A stretch of DNA of 64,000 nt from Algibacter miyuki (lineage in GTDB: Bacteria > Bacteroidota > Bacteroidia > Flavobacteriales > Flavobacteriaceae). Position 1 is the stretch's first letter; each line of letters opens with the position of its first letter. The position numbers were made by a program, and so were the translations under genes. The stretch lies in NCBI RefSeq assembly GCF_042427745.1, contig NZ_JBHMFA010000034.1; one strand, given 5' to 3'. Shown here one piece after another: positions 26,899 through 36,530 of this stretch. The notes under the pieces are model-generated. The model did no database searches and was not told the origin of the DNA. It was given only the letters and a program-made list of their open reading frames with translations.

Positions 26899-29727
26899 AT
26901 GAATAAAAAAATAGTGCTTCTTTTTCTACTAACCCTAGTCTTTTCTTGTAAAAAAACTAACGAAGGTATTTCTATTAAAAAAGTAACCGTAAACTATTTT
27001 GAAAACCCTTTAGGAATTGATGATCCACATCCAAGTATCAGTTGGTCCATGGTTTCAAATGAAAGAAACAAGAAACAATCTGCATACCAAATTAAAGTCG
27101 CTAGTTCTGAAAAAGCCCTTGAATATGATAATAACCTGTTATGGGATTCTGGTAAGCTAAATTCACATCAAAACTCACAAATTCGTTACGCAGGTAGCAA
27201 ACTGAATTCGAGACAACATTGCTATTTTAAAATCAAAGTTTGGGACGAAAATAATGTCGCTTCAGAATGGAGTGACACAAATTTTTGGACTACGGGTTTA
27301 CTAAATCAAACGGATTGGGAAGCAAAATGGATTGGTTTTAAAACAGACGATAAGAATAAAAAAGACACTTTACACTTACCTCCTGCTCCATATTTAAGAA
27401 AATCATTTTCAGTTAACAAAACAATCCAAAAAGCTACACTTTATGTCACGGCATTAGGCATTTTTGAAATAGCATTAAATGGAAAAAAAATAGGACAAGA
27501 TTTATTAACGCCTGGATGGACTAACTATAACAAACGCATCTATTACAAAACCTATGATGTTAGTAGTGCTATAAACCAAGGAGAAAACACACTAGGTGCT
27601 ATTATAGGCGATGGTTGGTATGCTGGTTATGTTGGGCCAAAAGTATTATCAAAACCGAGAAATAGAGAACTCTATGGATCACATCCAGCATTATTGTCTC
27701 AGTTAGAAATTCAATATGAAGATGGCACCAAAAAAATCATCGTTTCAGATGAAAGTTGGAAAGCTAAGGAAGGTCCCATAGTATATGCCGATTTACTTAT
27801 GGGAACTGGTTATAACGCTAATTTAGAATTACCCAATTGGAATACTTCTAATTATGACGACCAAAATTGGGATAACGTATACATTCACGAAGGGACAAAA
27901 GGTGTGCTTCAAGCCTATCCAGGAAATAGCATCCAAATTTATGATGAATTAAAACCTGCAGAAATTACAGAACCAACCAAAGGAACTTATGTATTTAACA
28001 TGGGACAAAATTTTGCTGGTCATACACGTTTACATGTACAAGGAAACAAAAACGACACGATTATCATGCGTTTTGGCGAACGTTTATACGATGATGGTAA
28101 GCTCATGACCGAAAATTTAAGATTTGCCAGAGCAACTGATACTTACATTTTAAAAGGCGAAGGTGTTGAAATATGGGAACCAAAATTTACATATCATGGT
28201 TTTCAATACGTTGAGGTTACTGGACTAAAAAACAAACCAGACCATAATACCATAACGGGTATCGCTTTTGGCTCGTCCACACCAATGGAAAGTTCATTTA
28301 CATCCTCCGATACTATCTTAAATAAAATGTTTGAAAATGTGATTTGGACGCAGCGTTCTAATTTCATGGAAGTTCCAACAGACAGTCCCCAACGCGATGA
28401 GCGTTTAGGTTGGTTGGGCGATGTTCAAATTTTTTCTAAATCGGCATTATACAATGCTAATCTTGGTGCTTTTAATAAAAAATGGTTTGCTGATGTTCGT
28501 GATGCTCAATATGATTTTGGACCTTACGCTGTTTTTGCACCTCAACCCTACCCCAAATTAGAATGGTTTTCTCCAGGATGGATGGAAGCAGGTGTTATGG
28601 TACCTTACAATACGTATAAGTTTTACGGAGATACTAAAATAGTAGAAGACCATTATGAGTCTATGACGCGCTTTATGGATTATCATATAGAAAAAAGTAA
28701 AAACGATAAATTTTATCCTGAAGATTCATGGGCAGAAGCTAAACCAAAAGGAGGTTTTGGAGATTGGCTATCCATGACCGACAAACATCTGGCACACGAT
28801 ATTATGGCGTCGATGTATTATCAATATGCATTAAAAATAATGGCAGAAATGAGTGCCGCCATAGGTAACCAAGAAAAGGCTGATTATTATCAATCCACTT
28901 ATAAAACTTCAGTAGCTGCATTTATAAAACATTATATAGATGAAAACGGAAAATTTCAAATAGATGAAACTATATATGGGGATGGAAAAGGCTATTTTGA
29001 AGGCGAAAAAGGATTTACAGGACATACTCAATCGGCTTACGCTACAGCTATTTATTTTGATATTCTCCCCGAAGCACTAAAAATAAAAGCGGGAGAACAT
29101 TTAGTAAATCTTTTAGAAGAAAATGATAATTTACCCTCCTCAGGTATTTTAGGAATTCGACAATTACTTCCTGCTTTATCTAAAATTCGCCGTTCAGATT
29201 TAGCATACCAGATACTACTCAAAAAAGAATATCCTAGTTGGGGCTTTCAAATTGCAAATGGAGCCACCACTATTTGGGAACGTTGGAACAGTTACACCCC
29301 CGAAAAAGGTTTCAATGGTGAAATGAATGCCAAAATGAATTCTTTTAACCATTATGCTTTTGGCGCTTTTTCTCAGTTTCTGTTTAGTGATATGGCAGGA
29401 ATCAATACGGAAGATGCAGGCTTTAATAAGATTATCATTCGTCCGAAACTAGGCGATAAATCCGTATCAAATCTCAACGCAACATATGGGTCTATAAATG
29501 GAGATATTGTTTCTTCATGGCACATTAACGGAACTCTTTTTTCTTTAGAAGTTGAACTTCCTGTAAATACTACTGGTAAAATTTACATGCCTTCGAATAA
29601 AAAAAATACAGTTACCGAAAGCGGTATACCCATAAACTCAAAACAAATAAAATTTTTAGGCCAACATGAAAACTATAAAATATACGAGATAGGCTCAGGC
29701 CGTTATAAATTTGAATCAAAAATTTAG
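26899..29727 (+). CDS. Alpha-L-rhamnosidase, GH78, multidomain lipoprotein
   Basis: 942 residues; lipobox VFSCKK near residue 17. Domains in order: N-terminal fibronectin-like domain (about 25-135, opening VTVNYFENPLGIDDPHPSISW), two beta-sandwich domains of CBM67/Bac_rhamnosid type (about 140-450, with LRKSFSVNKTIQKATLYVTA and FNMGQNFAGHTRL), an alpha-barrel catalytic domain from about 465 with the DSPQRDERLGWLGD signature at 495-508, and a C-terminal sandwich. It should release alpha-L-rhamnose at the membrane surface or in the periplasm. First gene of a three-gene + unit; the cytochrome c-dehydrogenase follows after 24 bases. Confidence 0.95.
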   Translation: MNKKIVLLFLLTLVFSCKKTNEGISIKKVTVNYFENPLGIDDPHPSISWSMVSNERNKKQSAYQIKVASSEKALEYDNNLLWDSGKLNSHQNSQIRYAGSKLNSRQHCYFKIKVWDENNVASEWSDTNFWTTGLLNQTDWEAKWIGFKTDDKNKKDTLHLPPAPYLRKSFSVNKTIQKATLYVTALGIFEIALNGKKIGQDLLTPGWTNYNKRIYYKTYDVSSAINQGENTLGAIIGDGWYAGYVGPKVLSKPRNRELYGSHPALLSQLEIQYEDGTKKIIVSDESWKAKEGPIVYADLLMGTGYNANLELPNWNTSNYDDQNWDNVYIHEGTKGVLQAYPGNSIQIYDELKPAEITEPTKGTYVFNMGQNFAGHTRLHVQGNKNDTIIMRFGERLYDDGKLMTENLRFARATDTYILKGEGVEIWEPKFTYHGFQYVEVTGLKNKPDHNTITGIAFGSSTPMESSFTSSDTILNKMFENVIWTQRSNFMEVPTDSPQRDERLGWLGDVQIFSKSALYNANLGAFNKKWFADVRDAQYDFGPYAVFAPQPYPKLEWFSPGWMEAGVMVPYNTYKFYGDTKIVEDHYESMTRFMDYHIEKSKNDKFYPEDSWAEAKPKGGFGDWLSMTDKHLAHDIMASMYYQYALKIMAEMSAAIGNQEKADYYQSTYKTSVAAFIKHYIDENGKFQIDETIYGDGKGYFEGEKGFTGHTQSAYATAIYFDILPEALKIKAGEHLVNLLEENDNLPSSGILGIRQLLPALSKIRRSDLAYQILLKKEYPSWGFQIANGATTIWERWNSYTPEKGFNGEMNAKMNSFNHYAFGAFSQFLFSDMAGINTEDAGFNKIIIRPKLGDKSVSNLNATYGSINGDIVSSWHINGTLFSLEVELPVNTTGKIYMPSNKKNTVTESGIPINSKQIKFLGQHENYKIYEIGSGRYKFESKI

Positions 29728-29751
29728 TTAAAAAAAAGAATATTCCTAAAA

Positions 29752-31437
29752 ATGAAATTTTATCATCTAATTATTTTAGTCCTATTTATTGTTAGCTGTC
29801 AATCTGAAACAAAACAAAAATTAGGACATACTATTAGTTTAAAACCGGAATCTATAAAAAAAGGAAAGGCCATTTTTGAGCAAAAATGTAGTCATTGCCA
29901 TAATTTTAAACAAGATGCTATTGGACCTAACCTCCGTGGACTTACAAGACGTGTTGAAACTTCGTGGATAAAACAGTTTATTAAAAACCCACTTCAAATG
30001 GTGGCAGACAATGACTCAAGAGCAACACAACTACTTGAAACTTACAAAATCCCTATGCCCGGATTTAAAGATCTTTCGGAGACCAACTTAGACGCCCTAT
30101 TAAGTTATATACATAAACAGGAAAACCAAAAGTTAAAAAATAATAACTCTTTAGATGTCATTAAAGAAACTATAAAGGACACCTTACAATACTCTCATTT
30201 GGTTGCAGAATTGGAGTTTGTGGCTCAAGCACCTGCAACAACCCAAAAACCTATTTTAGCGCGACTTAATAAATTGGATTGTGCAGGGAGTTCTGGCCGT
30301 ATCTTTATTAATGACATGAGAGGTAGCCTCTACGAATTAAGGGATAAAAAAGTAGAGCCCTACCTTTCTTTAATTGATTATAACCCCGATTTTATTCACG
30401 AACCAGGCTTAGGTGCAGGTTTTAGTAGTTTTGCCTTTCATCCTGATTTTCAGGAAAATGGATTATTCTATACAGCACACTCCGAACCAAAATTAAGTAA
30501 ACCTTCAGATTTTAGTTTGCCCGATAGTATTCCTGCTAAAATACAATGGGTTGTAAAAGAATGGAAAACTAAAACTCCAAACAAAAACATTTTTAAGGGA
30601 GATTCCAGAGAACTATTACGAATAGATTTTGTTGGCTTTATGCATGGTATACAGGAAATGGGCTTTAACCCTGTTACCACTAAAGATGAATCTGATTATG
30701 GAATGCTTTATATAGGTGTAGGTGATGGCGGCGGCGTGATAAAAGGGTATCCTCAAGTTGCCCAGCATGGAGGTTCGCAAATTTGGGGAACAATTTTACG
30801 AATAGACCCAATGGGAAACAATAGTAAAAATGGCGCTTACGGAATTCCTCCAGAAAACCCATTTGTTAAACAAGCCCTTTTAAAAGGAGAAATTTGGAGT
30901 TACGGACTCCGAAACCCTACACGTTTTTCTTGGGATTTATACGGTAGGTTATTTGCCAGTGATATTGGTCATAAAATTATGGAAGAAGTAAATTTGATAG
31001 ATTCGGGACAATTTTATGGCTGGCCTATACGCGAAGGAAATTTTGCTCTAAATCCCAATGGAAATCAAAGTTTAGCTTATGCTTTACCCGATAATGATGC
31101 CGACTACGGAGCTACATATCCCATTTTTCAATACAATCAAAAAGACGGTGTAGCTATTAGTGGCGGATTTTTTGCAAGAGGTGAAAAATTTCGTGGAAAA
31201 TATATATTCGGAGATATTCCTACAGGATCGCTCTATATAGGAGACTTATTTGAGGCAAAACAACGGAATTTAAAAAAACTAAAGGTTTCCATTCATGGCA
31301 AACCAACAACAATGTCTAAACTAACTAAAAGCTCACGTGTAGATTTAAGATTTGGTCAAGATTGTGATGGTAATATTTATCTTTTAACAAAATCTGATGG
31401 TAAAATATATAAAATTAAAGAAAATTTAATTCCCTAA
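29752..31437 (+). CDS. Cytochrome c fused to sorbosone/aldose dehydrogenase-like propeller
   Basis: 561 residues with a lipoprotein signal (VSCQ near 15). Residues about 37-125 are a small c-type cytochrome: C46-x-x-C49-H50 binds heme and Met102 in IPMPGF is a likely sixth ligand. Residues 140-561 are a six-bladed beta-propeller of the GSDH/sorbosone dehydrogenase family (FAFHPDF, YIGVGDGGG, YGLRNPTRFSWD, GDIPTGSLYIGD), which commonly uses PQQ to oxidise the C1 hydroxyl of sugars. Fusing it to its own electron acceptor suggests periplasmic sugar oxidation feeding the respiratory chain. It lies between a GH78 and a sulfatase, so the substrate may be released rhamnose or an oligosaccharide (inference). 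Confidence 0.85.
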   Translation: MKFYHLIILVLFIVSCQSETKQKLGHTISLKPESIKKGKAIFEQKCSHCHNFKQDAIGPNLRGLTRRVETSWIKQFIKNPLQMVADNDSRATQLLETYKIPMPGFKDLSETNLDALLSYIHKQENQKLKNNNSLDVIKETIKDTLQYSHLVAELEFVAQAPATTQKPILARLNKLDCAGSSGRIFINDMRGSLYELRDKKVEPYLSLIDYNPDFIHEPGLGAGFSSFAFHPDFQENGLFYTAHSEPKLSKPSDFSLPDSIPAKIQWVVKEWKTKTPNKNIFKGDSRELLRIDFVGFMHGIQEMGFNPVTTKDESDYGMLYIGVGDGGGVIKGYPQVAQHGGSQIWGTILRIDPMGNNSKNGAYGIPPENPFVKQALLKGEIWSYGLRNPTRFSWDLYGRLFASDIGHKIMEEVNLIDSGQFYGWPIREGNFALNPNGNQSLAYALPDNDADYGATYPIFQYNQKDGVAISGGFFARGEKFRGKYIFGDIPTGSLYIGDLFEAKQRNLKKLKVSIHGKPTTMSKLTKSSRVDLRFGQDCDGNIYLLTKSDGKIYKIKENLIP

Positions 31438-31479
31438 ATACACTAATAGAGTTATTAAATAATAAACAATTCAAAATAT

Positions 31480-31502
31480 AGTCCGATAAGAAAAAACGGA
31501 CT
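31480..31502 (+). other. Weak hairpin between the dehydrogenase and sulfatase genes
   Basis: AGTCCG (31480-31485) and CGGACT (31497-31502) can pair across an A-rich loop, but no T run follows. It may attenuate or mark a processing point in the 116-base gap. No CAGGAT site is present here, so the next sulfatase probably depends on read-through. Confidence 0.3.
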
Positions 31503-31553
31503 TCATCTTGAAATGCAATACCAACAAAACCTAAACCTTAGCAACTAACACCA

Positions 31554-33461
31554 ATGAAATCACTAGTTATTTTTCTTATAAGCACAATGTTCTTAAATGC
31601 TCAACATCAACACAACAAGAAGCTTCTTTCTAAACCAAACATCCTATGGCTTGTTGCTGAAGACCATGGCCCCCATATGGGTGCTTATGGCGATACATTT
31701 GCTACCACTCCAAACATAGATAAATTTGCAGAAAAAGGCATGTGTTTTAATTACGCATGGTCTTCTGCTCCCGTTTGTGCTCCTGCTCGAACCACACTCT
31801 GGTCTGGCATTTCTGGACCAAGTTCAGGAGGAGAGCACATGCGTAGTATGTCTCCTTATCCAATGGAGAAAAATATGTTTCCAAAATATCTCCGAGATAT
31901 TGGATATTACTGTTCTGGTAATGGAAAAGAAGATTATAATCTAAGTACTCCTAAAGGGGTTTGGGATGAATCTTCTAACAGAGCACATTACAATAAGCGC
32001 AAACCAGGACAACCTTTTTTCGCCTATTTTAATAATACACAAAGTCATGAAGGCCATATACATGACATAACTCGAACTGCTAAAAACAAGAGGAAACCAT
32101 CTTTACACGACCCTGCCAAAGTAAAATTACCAAAATACCATCCAGATTGTGAAGCTATGCGATTAGAATGGGCTGCTTATTATAATAGTATTACTGTGGT
32201 AGACTCTGTTGCGGGTAAACGTCTTGCTGAACTTGCAGAAGCTGGATTAGAAGATAATACTATTGTTTTCTATTTCGCCGACCATGGCGGTGGACTTGCT
32301 CGTAATAAACGTTGGCCTAATAATGCGGGGCTTCAAGTACCAGTCGTGGTTTATTTTCCTGAGAAATGGAAACATCTTGCTCCTAAAGAATATAAAGCTG
32401 GTGGGCGGTCTGATCGTTTAATAAGTTTTGTGGATTTCGCACCAACCATGCTTAGTATTGCGGGTATTGCGCCACCTAAATGGATGCAAGGACACGCTTT
32501 CGCAGGAGATTATCAAACTGAAGAGCAACCATTTGTTTATGGATTCCGTGGTCGTATGGACGAACGTTTAGACTTAGTAAGAAGTGTTTCTAACGGACGC
32601 TATGTTTATCTTAGAAATTACATGCCCCAGTTTTCACAAGGGCAATGGTTAGATACACAAATTCGTATGTCTTTCTCCTCAACTGCAGTATGGAAAAAAC
32701 TCTATGACCAAGGAAAACTGAACAAGGCACAAAGTCTTTTTTGGGAAACACCAAAGGCTCCAGAAGAACTGTATGATCTTAAAAATGATCCGGATGAAGT
32801 TAATAATCTCGCGAATTCAAAAAAACACGAAGCTATTTTAAAAACCATGCGTAAAGCACAACAAGATTACGCTCTTGATATTCGAGATGTTGGATTTATT
32901 CCAGAGAATGAACGATTTAATAGTAATATGGCACCTTATGATTTTGGTCATGATGAAAAATTATATCCTTTTGAACGCATATTTTCTACAGCTGAAATAG
33001 CTTCATTTATGAATCCGGATGATGTTTGTGAGCTACAAAAACGAATGACCGATGAGAATAACATTGTTAGATATTGGGCCACTATGGGTATGATGATTCA
33101 TGGTAAAGATGCTGTATCAAAAAGTGAAAAAGCATTAAAAAAGGCACTATCAGATACCTCGGATGATGTAAAAATTGCAGCAGCTTGGGCTTTGGTTAAA
33201 CATGGAAATAATTCTAAAACTTCAGAAATAGCATTAACACTTCTTTCTGAGTTAGCTCAAAGAAAAGACAATATATTAATTGTTATAGCTGCGCTTACCG
33301 CTCTGGATGATTGTGGTATGGAAACCGCTAGTTTAAAGGATGAATTTGCAAATTGGTCTATAACACCCGTAGCACTAAACAAACGATATACTAATTATCC
33401 GGGACGTTTAATGAAAAGTATTTTGCTACGTTATGGTATTCCTGTTAAAAAGGTAAAATGA
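31554..33461 (+). CDS. Sulfatase (family S1) with C-terminal helical repeat extension
   Basis: 635 residues, longer than the 440-510 usual here. Signal peptide at 1-16. Metal-site Glu36-Asp37 in VAEDHG, maturation motif C-A-P-A-R from Cys75, followed by TTLWSGISGPSSGGEHMRS. The active-site ADHGGG block is present. The last 150 residues (from about 480: MNPDDVCELQKRM, VRYWATMGMMIHGKD, VKIAAAWALVKHG, ILIVIAALTALDDCG) look like HEAT-type helical repeats, often used for protein contacts. It is probably the last gene of the GH78-dehydrogenase unit. A strong terminator follows immediately. Confidence 0.93.
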   Translation: MKSLVIFLISTMFLNAQHQHNKKLLSKPNILWLVAEDHGPHMGAYGDTFATTPNIDKFAEKGMCFNYAWSSAPVCAPARTTLWSGISGPSSGGEHMRSMSPYPMEKNMFPKYLRDIGYYCSGNGKEDYNLSTPKGVWDESSNRAHYNKRKPGQPFFAYFNNTQSHEGHIHDITRTAKNKRKPSLHDPAKVKLPKYHPDCEAMRLEWAAYYNSITVVDSVAGKRLAELAEAGLEDNTIVFYFADHGGGLARNKRWPNNAGLQVPVVVYFPEKWKHLAPKEYKAGGRSDRLISFVDFAPTMLSIAGIAPPKWMQGHAFAGDYQTEEQPFVYGFRGRMDERLDLVRSVSNGRYVYLRNYMPQFSQGQWLDTQIRMSFSSTAVWKKLYDQGKLNKAQSLFWETPKAPEELYDLKNDPDEVNNLANSKKHEAILKTMRKAQQDYALDIRDVGFIPENERFNSNMAPYDFGHDEKLYPFERIFSTAEIASFMNPDDVCELQKRMTDENNIVRYWATMGMMIHGKDAVSKSEKALKKALSDTSDDVKIAAAWALVKHGNNSKTSEIALTLLSELAQRKDNILIVIAALTALDDCGMETASLKDEFANWSITPVALNKRYTNYPGRLMKSILLRYGIPVKKVK

Positions 33462-33507
33462 AAAACACTCCTAATTAAAAATCTAAGTTTTTAATTAGGA
33501 GTGTTTT
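33462..33507. terminator. Strong bidirectional terminator
   Basis: Perfect 20-base inverted repeat (33462-33481 with 33488-33507, AAAACACTCC...GGAGTGTTTT) with a six-base loop lies directly after the sulfatase stop and 25 bases from the end of the convergent EthD gene, with T runs on both strands. Confidence 0.95.
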
Positions 33508-33531
33508 CTTGTATTTTTTTATAAGAAATAC

Positions 33532-33855
33532 TTAAATTTTAACTTCACTTATTTGAAAATAGGGTTGCACATTAGTGTAGTTTTTTATATCTCCCATAAT
33601 CTCTTCCATATAAGGCTCAAAAGCATTGTGCATGTCATCTAAAGTGTCAAAATACAAATGGCCGATAGCCATGAAAGGTTTTTCAGAGCCTCTATCAAAA
33701 GCACTTAAACCTTCTTCTACAGCAGCATGTTTCATTGCATCTCCTAAAAACTTAGCAACCATTGGAGTATGCGTATTACAATAATAGTCGATATCAAAAT
33801 AACTATCTTCTGTATTTGGATACAACGCACTTAATTTTATCATTCCTTTTTTCAT
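33532..33855 (-). CDS. EthD-family small protein
   Basis: 107 residues, no signal peptide, so cytoplasmic. It matches the EthD dimeric ferredoxin-like fold: MIKLSALYPNTED opening, DYYCNTHTPMVAKFL with the family His pair, FMAIGHLYFDTLDDMHNAF, and a C-terminal NVQPYFQISEV strand. EthD proteins have been linked to degradation of ethers and to other small roles, but no reaction is assigned here. Its ATG overlaps the stop of the preceding sulfatase fragment by 4 bases (TGA within ATGA), so it was probably translated with the once-complete sulfatase gene. Confidence 0.85.
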   Translation of the reverse strand: MKKGMIKLSALYPNTEDSYFDIDYYCNTHTPMVAKFLGDAMKHAAVEEGLSAFDRGSEKPFMAIGHLYFDTLDDMHNAFEPYMEEIMGDIKNYTNVQPYFQISEVKI

Positions 33856-34298
33856 AATTTATATTTGGTATTATTAATATTTCTCTTTCCTGATGCTTCA
33901 TAAGATAAATGCCCGGTAGAACCTTCACCTAAAATCTCATAGTGCTCTTGAGGTATTTCAGCGCGATGCTTTTCAATAACATCAACATATTCGAGATTGT
34001 TTATAGCGTTGTGCCATTCTTGTGGATCAATCTTATGATTATAAAATTCTTCAGAACCATCTTTATACTGAATAAAACGATAGTCTTCAGGAGTTATGCT
34101 ATAGTTACCTGGCCCGAAACTGGTTCGTGCATAATGAGACCACTCTGCATTTAGTTTTTTCAACAATGGTACTAAAGAATTTCCTTCTAGTTTTGAATCC
34201 GATTTAAGATTTGTCAATTCCAATAAGGTAGGATACACATCTAATAATTGCACCTGTTTGTTGCATACTTTTCCTTTTTCAATTCCAGGACCTATCAT
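33852..34298 (-). pseudogene. C-terminal fragment of a sulfatase (paralogue of 38475)
   Basis: 149 codons that match the last third of the sulfatase at 38475-39929 almost residue for residue (for example GPGIEKGKVCNK, VQLLDVYPTLLELTN, HLSYEAS). The formylglycine site, metal residues and signal are missing, and homology stops abruptly at about 34297, next to an IS30-type relic. It is therefore a sulfatase cut by an insertion or recombination event. Its first ATG (MIGPG) is internal to the family. The end still overlaps the EthD start by 4 bases, showing the older operon order. Confidence 0.93.
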
Positions 34299-34312
34299 TT
34301 TTTTTTTCGATT

Positions 34313-34429
34313 TTAATAAGCTACAAATTCTAGTTCAAAATCTATCATCCCTTTAGATGTTTTATAACCAATGATTTTCCGAGGTCTATTGTTTAGTTTT
34401 TCTTGAATAAATTGTAGTTTATTTATGTC
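34313..34429 (-). mobile_element. IS30-type transposase C-terminal relic
   Basis: A 38-codon minus-strand frame reads DINKLQFIQEKLNNRPRKII followed by GYKTSKGM, then a few more codons and a stop. The LNNRPRK-(I/V/T)-(I/L)-G-Y/F-K-T block is the hallmark end of IS30-family DDE transposases (normally LNNRPRK...KTP.EVF). The rest of the transposase is absent. It sits between the truncated sulfatase and the inserted three-gene cassette, which points to a transposition-linked rearrangement. Confidence 0.78.
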
Positions 34430-34443
34430 AATTTAATTCAAGT

Positions 34444-34533
34444 TTAATCCTCTTCGGGCTCTCCCCTACTGGGCAAAGGATCTTGTAGGCCATCTTTAAT
34501 CCAAAGGAAAGATTCATCGAATCTTAAACGCAG
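34444..34533 (-). other. Short relic peptide at the cassette boundary
   Basis: A 29-codon frame on the minus strand (containing LRLRFDESFLWIKDG followed by LQDPLPSRGEPEED and a stop) looks like the end of a protein, but has no start and no family I can name. It lies directly downstream of the heparinase-like gene and upstream of the IS30 relic. Confidence 0.3.
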
Positions 34534-34550
34534 TCACCTCTATTTGGTCT

Positions 34551-36479
34551 TTATTTAACTTTTCGAATGCTATACTGATAATTACCTTCCGTTTCCAGCA
34601 TTTTAGCATTTAGCGAAAGTCTGTAAATTGCATCCCCCCAAACCTGTGACAGCTTTTTCTCTTCAAGTTCAATTGTTTCTATTGTTGCCTTCAATTTTTT
34701 CTTATCGTAGCGGAGTTCCACGGTTTCATTTTTCACTTTAATAATCACTTTTCCCGGAACATCCAAATTGACATCACCCCATGTCATGAAATTAATTTGA
34801 TTCGGTTCAATTGTTTTTTCCAAGACATACAGATCATCAATGATCAGCGTACCATTTTTTAAGTTATAGGAACGCTTCCATGATTTCACCTTAGCCTCTT
34901 TTGGATAAGCATTTACAATATTTGTAGTAAATCGCATGTTTTCTTTATCAAATGCTGTATTCATCGCTTTAAAATCAGCACCAGCATGTTGACTAACACC
35001 ATTTATTAGCGGCACATTATGATAATTACTCTGCATCGTCCAAATACTATAGCGTTGCGGCCCAAATGTTTTTGCCGTGTATGATCCTACTCCCGTATCC
35101 ATAATTATGGGCAATGAATTGGAGTAATAAATAAAAGACCCCACGTCATTGTGGTTATGATTTTCGTTGTTGTCACCGCCTTTTGCAGCTACAAAACTTC
35201 CCTGATCATCGCTCATAAAACAATACTCCGTTTCTGGATACCATGAATAAGCCGGGACGTTAAACTTGGGTTCCGTAGCTTCCAATTCTCCAGATATTAA
35301 GGCGCTTCTCAAAGTTCTATCAATATCGCGAGAATTAACAATACTGTTCTCAGGATTCCTTTCTTTAAGGTATGCAGCAAAATGCATCATATCATCGCTT
35401 TCTACAGCACGCCCAAAACTGTAAATAAGGTACGGATTTCCCTGCAATTTTGCTGAAGCATCTGCAAAGTTGACTACCCAATCATTTCCGACATTGGCCC
35501 GATAAACATATTCAGCCATACTCTTAATCTCCGGTTTATTAAACAGCGATATCTGGCCATCAGTAAGTTTCTCAAGCAATGAGAGGTAATCATACATTTT
35601 ACCTGCTGCCACCCCCCAGTATTTGGGTCCCTCATCGCAGGCTCCATCTTTATTGGCATTAATAAACTGATCGACCGAGCGCATGGAACGATAAACTGCT
35701 TGAGCCAATTTATCACGATCATTTTCGAGTAACATATAACATTGTAAAACATTAGCATTGCACCATGGATTCCAGTTATTTACATTTAGTCTTTCATCCT
35801 GAAATGGAGGAAGTGCCGTCCACCAGTAATTCATATTCATGTATGGATCAAGAATTCGTTTTTGAAGTTCAGAACGTAAACGTTCTGAGATCAACGGATT
35901 TACTTTATCAAATTCATCATGAAGAAAATAATAAGTCCAGGATAACATCGCACCTGTTTGTGATGAGTATAATCCAATAAGATTTTCTTTTACATCGGGA
36001 AAATGGTTTTTCTCCTTTTTTGCTGAAATCTTAAAATGTGCGGAGAGCACCCAGGAAGTCATTTCGCAATTCACAAAAACCCCATCAATAATCTGATCGA
36101 GAAAACGCCCTTCACCCTCGGCAAGTTCAGCCAAAACCAAAGCACTAAAGGCTCGCTGATTTTCAAAATAAGGCTCTTGCATAGTGTTACGGTTCCCCGT
36201 TCGCTTGTAATCGAGGTAATCGGTTGCTCGAACCACTTGCCATTCATAACTCAAATATCCCTCTCCGTCACGAATCATGATTTCTCCATTTTCTCCGAGG
36301 AGTTTGATCCAAGCCGATCGGTTGGAGTATGCCGGATATGAAACCCATTCCTGGTTCATTGCCAGCATTTGTTTGAGCTGATCAAGATTAGCAGCCTTGG
36401 TCAACAGATTTTGTTCATTAGAAGCTGAAAGCTGAACGAACATCCCAATAAGAAAAAAGAAAAGGATTGATTTCTTCAT
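34551..36479 (-). CDS. Heparinase II/III-like polysaccharide lyase
   Basis: 642 residues with a signal peptide (1-19). An N-terminal alpha-barrel (about 45-370, with ALPPFQDERLNVNNWNPWCN and DEGPKYWG) is followed by an antiparallel beta-sandwich opening with GGDNNENHNHNDVGSFIYY (about 435-453), the heparinase II/III C-terminal signature with its His-Asn-His catalytic/metal region. Such enzymes cleave uronic-acid-containing glycans by beta-elimination; relatives include ulvan, alginate and heparin lyases. It is the only lyase candidate I recognise in the window. It belongs to a three-gene cassette that lacks the CAGGAT promoter, suggesting recent acquisition. Confidence 0.82.
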   Translation of the reverse strand: MKKSILFFFLIGMFVQLSASNEQNLLTKAANLDQLKQMLAMNQEWVSYPAYSNRSAWIKLLGENGEIMIRDGEGYLSYEWQVVRATDYLDYKRTGNRNTMQEPYFENQRAFSALVLAELAEGEGRFLDQIIDGVFVNCEMTSWVLSAHFKISAKKEKNHFPDVKENLIGLYSSQTGAMLSWTYYFLHDEFDKVNPLISERLRSELQKRILDPYMNMNYWWTALPPFQDERLNVNNWNPWCNANVLQCYMLLENDRDKLAQAVYRSMRSVDQFINANKDGACDEGPKYWGVAAGKMYDYLSLLEKLTDGQISLFNKPEIKSMAEYVYRANVGNDWVVNFADASAKLQGNPYLIYSFGRAVESDDMMHFAAYLKERNPENSIVNSRDIDRTLRSALISGELEATEPKFNVPAYSWYPETEYCFMSDDQGSFVAAKGGDNNENHNHNDVGSFIYYSNSLPIIMDTGVGSYTAKTFGPQRYSIWTMQSNYHNVPLINGVSQHAGADFKAMNTAFDKENMRFTTNIVNAYPKEAKVKSWKRSYNLKNGTLIIDDLYVLEKTIEPNQINFMTWGDVNLDVPGKVIIKVKNETVELRYDKKKLKATIETIELEEKKLSQVWGDAIYRLSLNAKMLETEGNYQYSIRKVK

Positions 36480-36530
36480 AGTCTAGCAATTTTTTAATAA
36501 TGTTTAGTTTGAAAATGTTTCAGAATCAGA